Origin: an uncultured Duncaniella sp.
GTDB lineage: Bacteria > Bacteroidota > Bacteroidia > Bacteroidales > Muribaculaceae
Assembly (NCBI GenBank): GCA_910577335.1
Contig: CAJTMJ010000009.1
Coordinates: 31,988-95,987 of the forward strand
Direction of reading: 5' to 3'
Length of the DNA: 64,000 nt
This document shows, one piece after another, positions 42,024 to 51,196 of this stretch. The notes below the pieces were generated by a model that worked only from the letters and a program-made list of their open reading frames with translations, was not told where the DNA came from and did not search any database. Each line of letters begins with the position of its first letter. Position 1 is the stretch's first letter. Position numbers and translations under genes: made by a program.

Positions 42024-43559
42024 TTATTCTTTGCGCATTTTTTCAAAATAGTTTTCGAGGAAGTCCATCTGAGGTTGGTTAGGCACCGGTGAAAGGTAGA
42101 AACCTTCTTTCATATACATGACGGTCGGAGCTCCTTCTTTGAATACGGTCCAGTAGGGTAATGCGGTTGAATTGGGATTGCCTGTTTTGATAAAGTTAAT
42201 CCAGTAACGCTCCATAATCTGTGACATGTGGGTATCCACTTCGCTCATCTTGCCTCCGAAATTGAAACCGTAGATAAATGGCATTTCAGCGACGTGAGTG
42301 GCTCCGCGAGTGCCGCGCATTATAGTGTTCTCAGAGAGCTGGTCAAAATAGTAGAAGTATACGGGGTGTTTGCCGGTGCGAGTCTGTAAGTTCGCCCATG
42401 CCCATGAGGGCCATCCGAATGCCACATCACGGAACACATCACGCAATGCCTGAAGAGCTTCGGCATCGTTTGTGGCAGGGAAAGCTTTTTCCGAACCGGC
42501 TACATCAAGCGGGAAGTTAGTCTCCATCATCTTTTTATATGCGTCCATGCCTAATCCGTGAATGAATAGACTACCCTCGTCAGAGTTATATCCGACCATC
42601 AGGTCAACATCATTGTAGTCACCTTTCATATATGCTTCGTAGGTGTCACCGGTTATGACATATCCGTCAACCAAGGGCCAATATTTATTGTACTCGGTCT
42701 TAGCCTGAATTTCCTCTGCCGAGAGTTTACGCATCTCTTTGAGATTTTTGCAGCCGAGCATTTTCTGGAATCCGAGCCCGAGGCTTTGTGCGTATGCCAT
42801 ATCTTGAGCTGAACCGCAAACCGAAGCGTCACCCTTGCGTATCGGGAGGAAGTTGCCACCGCTTTCGCAGATGGCACGTTGGAACAAACCTTTGCAAAGT
42901 GGTGATGCACAGAGGACGCTTACCGAAATACCGCCGGCTGACTCGCCGCAGATAGTAATCTTCTCCGGGTCACCGCCGAATTGAGCTATATTGTCATGGA
43001 TCCACTGCAATGCCATGATCTGATCCATTAATCCATAGTTTCCGGCAATACCTTTTTCTGATTCCTTGGCAGCTTCAGGGTGAGCCATGAATCCGAGAGA
43101 GCCGAGACGATAGGCAATGCTGCAATATACTATGCCGTTGTTCACGAAACTATCCTGTGTGCCGCTGTATGAGCCGGTGAAAAATCCGCCTCCGTGTATA
43201 TTAACGAATACCGGCAGACGCTCTGACTTATCTTTGGCAGGGGTCGATACGCTCAGGTAGAGACAATCTTCACTCATCGGAAGAGAATTTCCCCCTTGGT
43301 TCGGATCGTTGACCTGCATCGGGCGGTCACCCCATTTTTCAGCTTTGTAAACACCTTTCCAAGCCGCTTTTTTCACCGGGGCGTGCCAGCGTAATTTACC
43401 TATCGGAGCTTCGGCGTAGGGGATGGCTTTATACAAGGCATATCCGTTGTGGATTTCGCCTTCGATTTCACCCTGTTCGCAAGTTGTTTTCAGGATTTGG
43501 GCATTCATGCCGATGGCTGAAACAGCCATTGCAGATAGAATTGTGAGTAATTTTTTCAT
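42024..43559 (-). CDS. Type-B carboxylesterase (second in this region)
   Basis: A 511-residue secreted alpha/beta-hydrolase from the ATG at 43559, with signal peptide KKLLTILSAMAVSAIGMNAQ. It has LPVFVNIHGGGFFTGSYSG, the nucleophile motif ICGESAGGISVSV, the acidic residue in GYNSDEGSLF and His in GATHVAEMPFIYG. It is only moderately similar to the 36092-37720 esterase. Convergent to the HTCS gene, it probably belongs to the same regulated locus. Confidence 0.9.
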   Translation of the reverse strand: MKKLLTILSAMAVSAIGMNAQILKTTCEQGEIEGEIHNGYALYKAIPYAEAPIGKLRWHAPVKKAAWKGVYKAEKWGDRPMQVNDPNQGGNSLPMSEDCLYLSVSTPAKDKSERLPVFVNIHGGGFFTGSYSGTQDSFVNNGIVYCSIAYRLGSLGFMAHPEAAKESEKGIAGNYGLMDQIMALQWIHDNIAQFGGDPEKITICGESAGGISVSVLCASPLCKGLFQRAICESGGNFLPIRKGDASVCGSAQDMAYAQSLGLGFQKMLGCKNLKEMRKLSAEEIQAKTEYNKYWPLVDGYVITGDTYEAYMKGDYNDVDLMVGYNSDEGSLFIHGLGMDAYKKMMETNFPLDVAGSEKAFPATNDAEALQALRDVFRDVAFGWPSWAWANLQTRTGKHPVYFYYFDQLSENTIMRGTRGATHVAEMPFIYGFNFGGKMSEVDTHMSQIMERYWINFIKTGNPNSTALPYWTVFKEGAPTVMYMKEGFYLSPVPNQPQMDFLENYFEKMRKE

Positions 43560-43710
43560 TGGTAAAGTGGATTTTAACATGCTGCAAAATTAGCGAAATT
43601 CAGAGATAGCCTGTTTGTCTGCATGTTTAATATATTTGAGCATTGGTTCAAATATGTGTCTGAATGACAGATTAGGTGAAATTTATCACCTGTATTCCAC
43701 TGATTACGGG

Positions 43711-44412
43711 TTAGCGAGGTAAAAGTTGTATGGTGTGTGTGCCGAGTGAACGTGCCGGTAGTATATCTTTTTTGAGTGAATCACCGATAGTGACAACATG
43801 TTGGGGCGCAAGATTGAGTGCCTTTATGCCGAGACGAAATATTTCAGGGTTCGGCTTGCGGACACCAACGACAGCGCTTTCAATTATGGTTTTGAAACAG
43901 TGTCGTATCCCAAAATCTTCTAACACGGCGTTTAGATTTCCATAGAAATTGGAGACGATGACCATCGGGTACTTCCGGGATAGTTCTTCGAGTACCGGCT
44001 TTGCTTCAAGGGCACAACTGCGGGCAAATGTATAGAGGTGGTTGACAATAGACAGTGCGTTAACCGGCTTTTCCGTTATGCTTGGCAGATGGTGGTCTTT
44101 TGCTAACTGTTTCAGTTGCAGGTCTACTTTTTTAGACAGCAGGTCAAAAAAAGTGTCGTTGGGAAGTATATGCGGCAAACGTGCCAATTCACGCTCGGCA
44201 TAAACGTATGCATCCCAAAATATTTCGTAGGGGATGGTGACACCGGCTTCCTTATATCCTTGGAATATGATATCACTCCAATGTTCGCCATGTGTGTCAA
44301 TAGTCCCGCCATAATCAAATATCAATCCCTTGATTCCGTAACTGTCAAGATCCAAACTCAGCAGCTCTGACAAAGAATCTATCTTATGCTCCAACAGTTC
44401 CATGACTTTCAA
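43711..44412 (-). CDS. HAD-superfamily phosphatase
   Basis: A 233-residue HAD hydrolase. Motif I reads LIFDYGGTIDTHGEHW (nucleophile Asp; GGT instead of DGT), motif II IVSNFYGN, and the C-terminal motif III/IV region VVTIGDSLKKDILPARSLG. Its start overlaps the end of a CDP-alcohol phosphatidyltransferase gene by 4 bp. It could dephosphorylate a phosphorylated headgroup in the same pathway, but the substrate is not known. Confidence 0.8.
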   Translation of the reverse strand: MKVMELLEHKIDSLSELLSLDLDSYGIKGLIFDYGGTIDTHGEHWSDIIFQGYKEAGVTIPYEIFWDAYVYAERELARLPHILPNDTFFDLLSKKVDLQLKQLAKDHHLPSITEKPVNALSIVNHLYTFARSCALEAKPVLEELSRKYPMVIVSNFYGNLNAVLEDFGIRHCFKTIIESAVVGVRKPNPEIFRLGIKALNLAPQHVVTIGDSLKKDILPARSLGTHTIQLLPR

Positions 44413-45353
44413 TATTTACCCTCCTGAAGCATTCGGGTGAAGTGTCGGCAGATGTTTTCATGCCTTACTATCATATAAACGGCGATAATGTTGAATAGCG
44501 TAAGCTCAAATATGAAATAAAGCCATGGCTGACCTATGAATAGTGAGATGAATAACCAGATTGTACGCCAATTAAAGGATAATATATTGGTGTATTTCAT
44601 CAAAGGGAATGACTTCTCACGGAAATCATCACGGAATTTTTGTGGGATATTACCTGTGGGAAAACGGTGGTGAAGCTCTTTGCGGAGTTCCTGCATGGAA
44701 GGTGTTGTTGCTTCCTGCTGGAGGGTATAGTTAAGATATGTCCGCATGGTAAGCCGTTTCCAAAAGTTATTCTTCCATGTGATGCCGCTATCGTCAAGCT
44801 GACGTTTGAGTTCTGCTGCGTTTTCAAGTTCGCTACCGTCCTCTCCCTTCAGAAAATACAGATGGAACTGGCGGTAATAATCAGCCATCGATGCCTGTTT
44901 TGCGTGGCAAACACCTGTGACTATGGCTATCACCCATATAAGCCAAGGTCGGTCTGAAAAAAACGGCTCAAACGCATTTTCTCGCAGACAGATAGCGATA
45001 TATATTGATGCGAACCAGAAATCACCGCTGAGTCCGTCAAGTATTCTCCCTATTCGGGAATACTGTTTGGTCATACGTGCAAGTTGCCCGTCGGCACTGT
45101 CGAAAGAGTTAGCCCATATCAACAGCAGCATCCCTATTATGTTTATCCACAATACGGGGAAATAGAAAAGTACACCGGCACATATACCTAAAAATATCGA
45201 AGCTATGGTTATGGCATTAGGAGAAATCCCGAGACGCTCGGCGAGACACGCCCACATAAATCCTATGGGGCGATAAAAAGCCAAGTCGATGTGTTCTTCT
45301 GTATCCATCGACTTCAGCGAACGGTGATATTCTTCTTTCCAGCTTCGCTTCAT
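44409..45353 (-). CDS. CDP-alcohol phosphatidyltransferase (longer paralogue)
   Basis: A 314-residue membrane enzyme with the signature DSADGQLARMTKQYS...GRILDGLSGD (D-x2-DG-x2-AR-x8-G-x3-D-x3-D) at about 86-112, preceded by ISPNAITIASIFLGICAG and followed by further membrane segments. It transfers a phosphoalcohol group from CDP. Together with the PAP2, PgpA, GtrA and second CDP-alcohol enzyme it forms one operon. Its C-terminal half is longer than that of simple family members. Confidence 0.88.
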   Translation of the reverse strand: MKRSWKEEYHRSLKSMDTEEHIDLAFYRPIGFMWACLAERLGISPNAITIASIFLGICAGVLFYFPVLWINIIGMLLLIWANSFDSADGQLARMTKQYSRIGRILDGLSGDFWFASIYIAICLRENAFEPFFSDRPWLIWVIAIVTGVCHAKQASMADYYRQFHLYFLKGEDGSELENAAELKRQLDDSGITWKNNFWKRLTMRTYLNYTLQQEATTPSMQELRKELHHRFPTGNIPQKFRDDFREKSFPLMKYTNILSFNWRTIWLFISLFIGQPWLYFIFELTLFNIIAVYMIVRHENICRHFTRMLQEGKY

Positions 45354-45359
45354 ATCATA

Positions 45360-46304
45360 TCAGTAACGTTTCGTAGAGATATAACCAATGTATTTTTTTA
45401 TAAAACCGGCAAAAGCGGGTATCATCATCAGGACAAATTCAAAAATCAGAAATCCTGCCAAAGTGAATCCTATACCCATCAGAACATCTATAATGTAGTG
45501 ATGCGAGGTGTATACTGCCGTGAACCATATTCCAAGACAGATGACTGCAAACAGTCCTCGTAGCCACCATGAGCATTTAGCTTTCAGTGAATAGATGAAA
45601 GCGATGAGCATGTATGCCGCATGAAGTGAGGGAAGGGCGGCAAACACATTTGAATTTCGTGAGTAAAGACCGTTAAATATGCCGAGTCCGGTCATCTCGT
45701 CAAACTTACCCAAGCCAGCCACTTCACCGGTAGTGCCGAGTATGAAGTCAAAGCCATGTGACGCCACATACCACGGCGGAGCTGCCGGATGGATATAATA
45801 ATATGTGAAGCCGAGGAGATTTACAAACAGGAACACGAGGGCGAAATGCAGATATACCTTGTACTGACGGTTGAAATATAGCCATATTCCGAACAGTATG
45901 GGTACCGGTACCCAGCACAGGTAGAACACGCCTGCCAAAAAGTCCATTACGGTTGAGGTGTGAAGGGCGAAAAACTCATTAGGAGTCAGCACCCCCGCAG
46001 CGGTGGTTATACCGAAAATCTCTTTTTCAGCTTCGTAAAGATTTCGGATATCTACCGGATTGACCTGATAGTTGGGTACTATATTCATCCAGTCGTAGGA
46101 TATGCCGAATATCACAAACGGCAATAGAGCCACTATTAAACGACGTGTTAGCCCCGACAAAAAAAGCATGAGAGCAAGCAGCACGGATATGACAAGATGT
46201 TCCGGGCGCAATCCCACGAAAAAGGCTGTGACCACAATCCATGTGACCAGTGAAAAACATATTATCGTCGCTTCCTTACGTCTCGGGAATGATATATAAG
46301 CCAT
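45360..46304 (-). CDS. PAP2-family membrane phosphotransferase (inositol phosphorylceramide synthase-like)
   Basis: A 314-residue integral membrane protein with at least six hydrophobic segments and the PAP2 motifs NVFAALPSLHAAYM (motif 2) and YTSHHYIIDVLMG (motif 3). Family knowledge: in Bacteroides thetaiotaomicron a PAP2-type enzyme in an inositol-lipid operon makes inositol phosphorylceramide. It lies 19 bp downstream of the phosphatidylinositol-phosphate-synthase-like gene and fits that role here, although the substrate is inference. Confidence 0.75.
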   Translation of the reverse strand: MAYISFPRRKEATIICFSLVTWIVVTAFFVGLRPEHLVISVLLALMLFLSGLTRRLIVALLPFVIFGISYDWMNIVPNYQVNPVDIRNLYEAEKEIFGITTAAGVLTPNEFFALHTSTVMDFLAGVFYLCWVPVPILFGIWLYFNRQYKVYLHFALVFLFVNLLGFTYYYIHPAAPPWYVASHGFDFILGTTGEVAGLGKFDEMTGLGIFNGLYSRNSNVFAALPSLHAAYMLIAFIYSLKAKCSWWLRGLFAVICLGIWFTAVYTSHHYIIDVLMGIGFTLAGFLIFEFVLMMIPAFAGFIKKYIGYISTKRY

Positions 46305-46323
46305 ATACGGGTGCGTTAATGGT

Positions 46324-47046
46324 TTATTTACGGGTCAACAGACGGCGGCAATGAGCCACACGTGCAAATGCTGTGATATTGGCGAATACAGCTATAATAC
46401 CCATAGCCACTATAAGTATGATGTTTGCATCGAATTCACCCGGAAGCACATTCATGCCTGTGATACCTGCGGCAAGAGCACCTACACTTGTCACAACCAC
46501 ACGCTCGGGACGCTGCATGAAGCCTACTTTACATTCCAGACCGAGACCTTCGGCGCGGGCACGCACGTAGCTTACCATTATAGAGCCTACAAGTGCCACA
46601 AATGTGATGAGTGCTCCCATGACGTAACCGCACTGGATGAGGTAGTAGCTTATACCACCGAGAGTGAAAAGCTCACAATACCTGTCAAGGACAGAATCGT
46701 ACATGGCTCCAAACACTGATGTCATGTTTCCGAGACGTGCCACCTGACCGTCAAGCATGTCGAAAAGCGAAAATAGAATAATCACTGCGCCACCCAAAGC
46801 GAGTAAGGGGAAATTAAGATTGTCGGGAGTGGCGGTGTAGCCCGCATACACAAATATCACTGCGGCGGCGATATTTCCGAGCAATCCGATAGTGGTTACC
46901 ATATTTGGTGTAACGCCAATACGTATTAACAGGCGCACAAACGGGTTTATCACAAAATAGATACCCTGTTGGAGTTTGTCACGTAGACGCTTGAACATAC
47001 TGCTTTTTTGAATAGATGTTGATATTGTTAATTCGTTATCTGCCAT
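46324..47046 (-). CDS. CDP-alcohol phosphatidyltransferase, likely phosphatidylinositol-phosphate synthase
   Basis: A 240-residue membrane protein with the family signature DMLDGQVARLGN...GAMYDSVLDR (D-x2-DG-x2-AR-x8-G-x3-D-x3-D) around residue 95-121, membrane helices before and after, and RIGVTPNMVTTIGLLGNIAAA at the start. In gut Bacteroidetes the equivalent gene (BT_1523 by memory) joins inositol phosphate to CDP-diacylglycerol. The neighbouring PAP2, PgpA and GtrA genes support that pathway. Confidence 0.82.
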   Translation of the reverse strand: MADNELTISTSIQKSSMFKRLRDKLQQGIYFVINPFVRLLIRIGVTPNMVTTIGLLGNIAAAVIFVYAGYTATPDNLNFPLLALGGAVIILFSLFDMLDGQVARLGNMTSVFGAMYDSVLDRYCELFTLGGISYYLIQCGYVMGALITFVALVGSIMVSYVRARAEGLGLECKVGFMQRPERVVVTSVGALAAGITGMNVLPGEFDANIILIVAMGIIAVFANITAFARVAHCRRLLTRK

Positions 47047-47073
47047 GATAAAAAAGACGATAAAATTTATCTG

Positions 47074-47643
47074 TTAATATTGTTGTTGCTCGTCGGGCGC
47101 TTTTTTAGGGGCTCCGACCAAAGTATCTATTAATTTCTTAGCGTAGGGGTCAAATGCTGTGGGGCGGTACACGAAGTTGCGTTGCAGGACGAAGTTCCAT
47201 CCCCATGACACGATGAGCGAGGCTGCAAGACGGGATGCGGCGAAAATGCCATCCGGTCTGAAGCCGATACTGATTAGCCAATTCCAATTAGAAAGGAGTG
47301 TGGCAAGACCTGTTGTGCCATACATGTTAAGAAGCAGCGAGCCGCTCCACACGAGGAAGTACTTCACACCTACTGCCCTTACGCTCTGCCCTTTGGCATG
47401 GAACGTAAAGCGATAGTTGATACAGCAATTCACCACGCCTCCGGCAATGGCGCCTATCGCCACCGACAGGTTTGACCTATAGAATGGGTCAAGTGATGTG
47501 AGAATCACCATATAGAACAAGAAACTCATGCCAAGGTCGGTCCACGATGCGACCTGCGATGACACAGCCGAACGCAGGAAAGTGGAAATCAGACCTCCCC
47601 CATGAAGGAATTTCTCTTTACAGTCATTAAGCTTCTTTTTCAT
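47074..47643 (-). CDS. GtrA-like membrane protein
   Basis: A 189-residue protein with four predicted membrane helices in the GtrA arrangement (FLRSAVSSQVASWTDLG, GAIAGGVVNCCINYRFTF, YFLVWSGSLLLNMYGTTG, ASRLAASLIVSWGWNFVLQ). GtrA-type proteins are thought to move lipid-linked sugars or lipid intermediates across membranes. It overlaps the PgpA-like gene by 4 bp, so it is co-translated with the lipid genes. Confidence 0.8.
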   Translation of the reverse strand: MKKKLNDCKEKFLHGGGLISTFLRSAVSSQVASWTDLGMSFLFYMVILTSLDPFYRSNLSVAIGAIAGGVVNCCINYRFTFHAKGQSVRAVGVKYFLVWSGSLLLNMYGTTGLATLLSNWNWLISIGFRPDGIFAASRLAASLIVSWGWNFVLQRNFVYRPTAFDPYAKKLIDTLVGAPKKAPDEQQQY

Positions 47644-48158
47644 GGCATGATATTTGGTAAATACATGGAAAATGTGAGAAGCACCGCACTGTATATTCCG
47701 GCAAGAATATCGTCAGCCATAATGCCGACACCTCCGGGTAAGTCCTCCATTTTTCTGACTCCAAGTGGCTTGAATATGTCGAAAAATCGGAACAAAATCA
47801 GTGATATCACAGCAAACACCCAAAATGCGGTGGTGTGATATGGGTCACGCTCGGATGCGAACACGCATAGAGGGAGCATGGCTATCCATTGCCCCACAGT
47901 CTCATCCATCACTACTTTTGACGGGTCGGGACCCCAGTATTTTTCCGCCACGCCTGCCGACCAGATTCCAAGTATTGTAAATACCGCCACAAGTACGGCA
48001 TTTATTAACAATGTGTCGATGACATCATGTGTCAGCAGAAGCGGAAGCCAAAGCAAAAGCCCGACTATTGCTCCCATTGTGCCGGGACCCCACGGGAAAA
48101 ATCCGGCACCGAAGCTGGTGGATATGAATTTAGGCAAAAACGGGAATTTCCTATCCAT
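47640..48158 (-). CDS. PgpA-like phosphatase
   Basis: A 172-residue membrane protein with the PgpA pattern: FISTSFGAGFFPWGPGTMGA near the start and VVMDETVGQWIAMLPL in the middle, with membrane helices after. PgpA proteins remove a phosphate from phosphatidylglycerol-type lipids. In inositol-lipid operons this gene is the candidate phosphatase for phosphatidylinositol phosphate. Its 3' end overlaps the GtrA-like gene. Confidence 0.88.
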   Translation of the reverse strand: MDRKFPFLPKFISTSFGAGFFPWGPGTMGAIVGLLLWLPLLLTHDVIDTLLINAVLVAVFTILGIWSAGVAEKYWGPDPSKVVMDETVGQWIAMLPLCVFASERDPYHTTAFWVFAVISLILFRFFDIFKPLGVRKMEDLPGGVGIMADDILAGIYSAVLLTFSMYLPNIMP

Positions 48159-48166
48159 AACACACG

Positions 48167-49042
48167 TTAATTATTTCCACGTTTATGTTTCTTTATCTCG
48201 CTGAGTATAGCTCTTGCTATAACCGCAGAAGCTTCCACTCGACATGGTGCAAAGCTGGGCCAGTCGTTAAAATCGATTATGGTAATTTCACCATCGGGCG
48301 ACAGTATGCAGTCGCCGCCATAGATTTTTATGTCAAGAGCCTCGGCAGCCTTGTTGCATATCGATTTGAAATGCTCGAGGTCAAAGCTCGGATGCTTGGG
48401 CAGTTCCTCCACGCTGTCACTTCCATCCTTAGAGTAGGTTTTGTCGAAATGGAAGAACCAGTAGAAATAAGGTGTGCCGTAAACGCCATAGAACTTTATG
48501 AGGTCACCCTCAAGATGGCGGTTGATCACAGCTCTTTTTATACCACGGAGGAAATATTCCTGAAGTACCTCCTGAGCTTCCTCCGGATGGCGCACGTAGG
48601 TCACGTCCTCCTTATGCATGGCATAGAGGTCACCTCGTTTTATCCATACACGCTCCATATTTGCCTGTTTCATCATCGGGATTATCACCTCGTTGGTGTT
48701 AACCATCAGGCTTTCAGGGTAGGGGATGTTGTTGCCTATAAGTATACGTGTGAGACGTTCACGTATGCAGTTTTCCACTCCATAACCTGAATTTATAACT
48801 AATGCGCCCTCATCCTCTTTCTTCTGAAGGATGGGAAATGACCTGTGGTCACGGCACATGCTTATAATAATATCCTCCTTTACCTGCCCGGCTATGAGCT
48901 GTTCCTCACTGTAAATTTTCACTTCACAGCCTCGTTTGCGAAGCTGCTCGGCAGTGAGATTGAGGATAGAAGCGTCATTCCCGATATGGTTCGGTGAATA
49001 AGCGCCCGCTCTCATTATTCCGGCTATTTTAATGTCAGCCAT
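48167..49042 (-). CDS. ATP-grasp-type enzyme of unknown substrate
   Basis: A 291-residue protein with ATP-grasp character: WIKRGDLYAMHKEDV, RHLEGDLIKFYGVYG and the C-terminal IYGGDCILSPDGEITIIDFN, followed by DWPSFAPCR (metal-binding acidic residues and Asn). Related enzymes ligate acid and amine groups, or phosphorylate inositol phosphates (ITPK family). It lies 8 bp upstream of the PgpA-like gene. A kinase or ligase that shapes the lipid headgroup is possible, but nothing in the sequence shows the substrate. Confidence 0.72.
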   Translation of the reverse strand: MADIKIAGIMRAGAYSPNHIGNDASILNLTAEQLRKRGCEVKIYSEEQLIAGQVKEDIIISMCRDHRSFPILQKKEDEGALVINSGYGVENCIRERLTRILIGNNIPYPESLMVNTNEVIIPMMKQANMERVWIKRGDLYAMHKEDVTYVRHPEEAQEVLQEYFLRGIKRAVINRHLEGDLIKFYGVYGTPYFYWFFHFDKTYSKDGSDSVEELPKHPSFDLEHFKSICNKAAEALDIKIYGGDCILSPDGEITIIDFNDWPSFAPCRVEASAVIARAILSEIKKHKRGNN

Positions 49043-49078
49043 ATTCTATCTGTTTTATGGTCGAAGGTTATATATTAC

Positions 49079-49795
49079 TTATGATAAATCATTGCAAGCG
49101 ATACTTAAAAACCGTTGAGCTTTTTCAATGTCAGCCAAATGATCTACGTCGATTATCTTCTCAAACGGATAAGCTTTCAGACGCATATCTGACGCCACGA
49201 GCGCACGTTGAAAGTCACGCATACGTGTATGTCCGCTATCCATGCAGTCGGCGAGTATGTCAAGTGAATTTCGGCGGAGAGCATATATCCCTCCCGACAC
49301 GAAAGCTGCCTCAGTCACCGGGGTGTCGAAAAAGCCCGTTATATCACCATCGGAAGTGGCGGAGACATATAGCGGTTTCTCGTCGTCAACGTATGTGGTG
49401 ACAGCCATATATCCGTCAGCGGAATTGTCCGAAACAAAATCGTTTATGAAACGGGCAAATTCCATCGGGGAAAACACAGTGTCTACTGTCGTAAGACAGA
49501 ACTTGTCAGCATCGATGACTTTGCTCAGCTCGTAGAAGCTATGCATTGACCCGGGTGTGGATTTAGTGATTACTTTTAGAGGTATGCTGAGGTTTAGAGA
49601 TTCTAAGAATGCTTTTACTTCCGGCATCTCCTCGTTGACTATCACACTGATGGCTTCAGCTCCGTTATGAATGAATATATTGACAAGACGCTCTATCATA
49701 GCCTCGTCGCCAAGACGCACAAGAGGTTTGGGAAGAGCAACCCCTTCCTGCATCAATCGTGAACCTTGACCTGCCGCAATGATAGCGTAATGCAT
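49079..49795 (-). CDS. Nucleotidyltransferase (MobA/GlmU-type fold)
   Basis: A 238-residue nucleotidyltransferase with the N-terminal signature IIAAGQGSRLMQEGVALPKP (residues 5-24), LTTVDTVFSP and SGGIYALRRNS. Enzymes of this fold activate sugar or alcohol phosphates with NTP; a CDP-activated headgroup would match the two CDP-alcohol transferases in the operon. It lies 36 bp before the ATP-grasp gene. The substrate is inferred only from context. The gene order (pdxA, this gene, ATP-grasp, PgpA) is leftward throughout. Confidence 0.8.
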   Translation of the reverse strand: MHYAIIAAGQGSRLMQEGVALPKPLVRLGDEAMIERLVNIFIHNGAEAISVIVNEEMPEVKAFLESLNLSIPLKVITKSTPGSMHSFYELSKVIDADKFCLTTVDTVFSPMEFARFINDFVSDNSADGYMAVTTYVDDEKPLYVSATSDGDITGFFDTPVTEAAFVSGGIYALRRNSLDILADCMDSGHTRMRDFQRALVASDMRLKAYPFEKIIDVDHLADIEKAQRFLSIACNDLS

Positions 49796-49798
49796 ATA

Positions 49799-50899
49799 TT
49801 ATTCCTTTAAATCATCCTTAGGTTCTGCAGGCAGTTTGTCACTGCCCTTGTCATAGTTCTGCTTGCGGAGTGGATGGCGTGTCGCCTCACGTTCGCGTCG
49901 GCGATTGCGGTAAATGTCTATTGCCGAATATATCGCTTCACGGAATGACTGTTCGTCAGCCACGCCTTGACCTGCTATGTCGTAGGCAGTACCATGATCA
50001 GGCGAGGTGCGTACCACAGGGAGTCCTGCGGTGAAGTTCACACCGTTTTCCGAAGCAAGCAGTTTGAACGGTATGAGCCCTTGGTCGTGATACATGGCAA
50101 GAATTCCGTCAAATTTTGTGTATGCACCGCTTCCGAAAAGTCCATCGGCAGGGTACGGACCGAATGCCATAATACGGCGTTTGTTGGCTTCTTCGATTGC
50201 CGGTGCTATTATATCGGTATCCTCGGTGCCTATTACGCCGTTATCTCCTGCATGGGGGTTAAGAGATAATACGGCTATGCGAGGACCATGTATCCCGAAA
50301 TCTTCTACCAATGAGCGGTTGAATGTCGAAAGACGCTCCAACACCGCTTCACGTGTGATTTTTGAAGCGACATCAGAGATGGCGTCATGGATGGTGACAA
50401 GTGCGACACGAAGATTCTCGCTGCACATTATCATCATGGCTTTTTTACCTTCGCCTACTTCTGCTTCAAGGAACTCTGTATGACCGGGGAAATTGAAATT
50501 TTCGCTATGTATGCTGTGTTTGTTTATCGGTGCGGTAACAAGCACATCTATTTCGCCTGACCGTAAGTCTGCCGCTGCGCGTTTGAGAGCTTCAAGAGCT
50601 GCCGCTCCTGCGACAGGTGTTGCTTGACCCGGCTCTATTTTAGTGTCTTCCGGCACAACATTTATTATGTTGACTTGATCGTCACGGGCGTCATCGGCGT
50701 TCTCTATCTGAAAAAGCTTAAATTCCGGAAGCCCGAGATTTTTTCGGTAGAATCCTGCAATCTTAACCGAACCGTATACTACCGGTGTGCAAAGCTCCAC
50801 TATGCGTGGGTCGCCAAGCGCTTTTAGCAGTATCTCATAGCCAATTCCATTGATATCGCCATGGGTAATACCCACTTTGATTTTTTTATCTTGTTCCAT
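49799..50899 (-). CDS. pdxA: 4-hydroxythreonine-4-phosphate dehydrogenase PdxA
   Basis: About 366 residues from the ATG at 50899 (the longer frame starting at 51067 is unlikely). PdxA oxidises 4-phosphohydroxy-threonine in pyridoxal phosphate synthesis. It has IKVGITHGDINGIGYEILLK, ITAPINKHSIHSENFNFPGHT-type ITAPINKHSI, a metal-binding region with His (NPHAGDNGVIGTED, AMYHDQGLIPFKL) and a RTSPDHGTAYDIAGQG C-terminal signature. The N-terminus is typical. It is followed 4 bp later by the nucleotidyltransferase gene. Confidence 0.95.
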   Translation of the reverse strand: MEQDKKIKVGITHGDINGIGYEILLKALGDPRIVELCTPVVYGSVKIAGFYRKNLGLPEFKLFQIENADDARDDQVNIINVVPEDTKIEPGQATPVAGAAALEALKRAAADLRSGEIDVLVTAPINKHSIHSENFNFPGHTEFLEAEVGEGKKAMMIMCSENLRVALVTIHDAISDVASKITREAVLERLSTFNRSLVEDFGIHGPRIAVLSLNPHAGDNGVIGTEDTDIIAPAIEEANKRRIMAFGPYPADGLFGSGAYTKFDGILAMYHDQGLIPFKLLASENGVNFTAGLPVVRTSPDHGTAYDIAGQGVADEQSFREAIYSAIDIYRNRRREREATRHPLRKQNYDKGSDKLPAEPKDDLKE

Positions 50900-51123
50900 T
50901 ATAAAATCAAATATAATATAAAAATTTAAGGCGAGGCATACCTCAAAAAGACTCAATCCTATAGAAAAGAGCCTAATATCCTTAAAATAATCTGTAAAAT
51001 TACGAATTTTTCCCCATCCATCCACTTCTAAACCCCGGCAGCAAGCTCTTTTAGCGTTTTTTAACATTGAATTGGCATATTATATAATATATGTGTGTTT
51101 GCAAGATATTAGCCGGGATAAAT

Positions 51124-51163
51124 AACATACCCCTCAGCAAATCAAATTGCCAAGGGGTATGTT
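51124..51163 (-). terminator. Terminator after yebC
   Basis: An 11-bp stem (AACATACCCCT 51124-51134 with AGGGGTATGTT 51153-51163) lies 34 bp beyond the YebC stop at 51197, reading leftward. Confidence 0.8.
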
Positions 51164-51196
51164 GTTTCAGTATTTTGAATGATTCCTCAGTCAGTA

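Noticed and set aside
43711..49795. A myo-inositol-phosphate synthase gene in the lipid operon
   Set aside because: No gene in the window has MIPS length or motifs. Claiming a complete inositol pathway here would go beyond the sequence.
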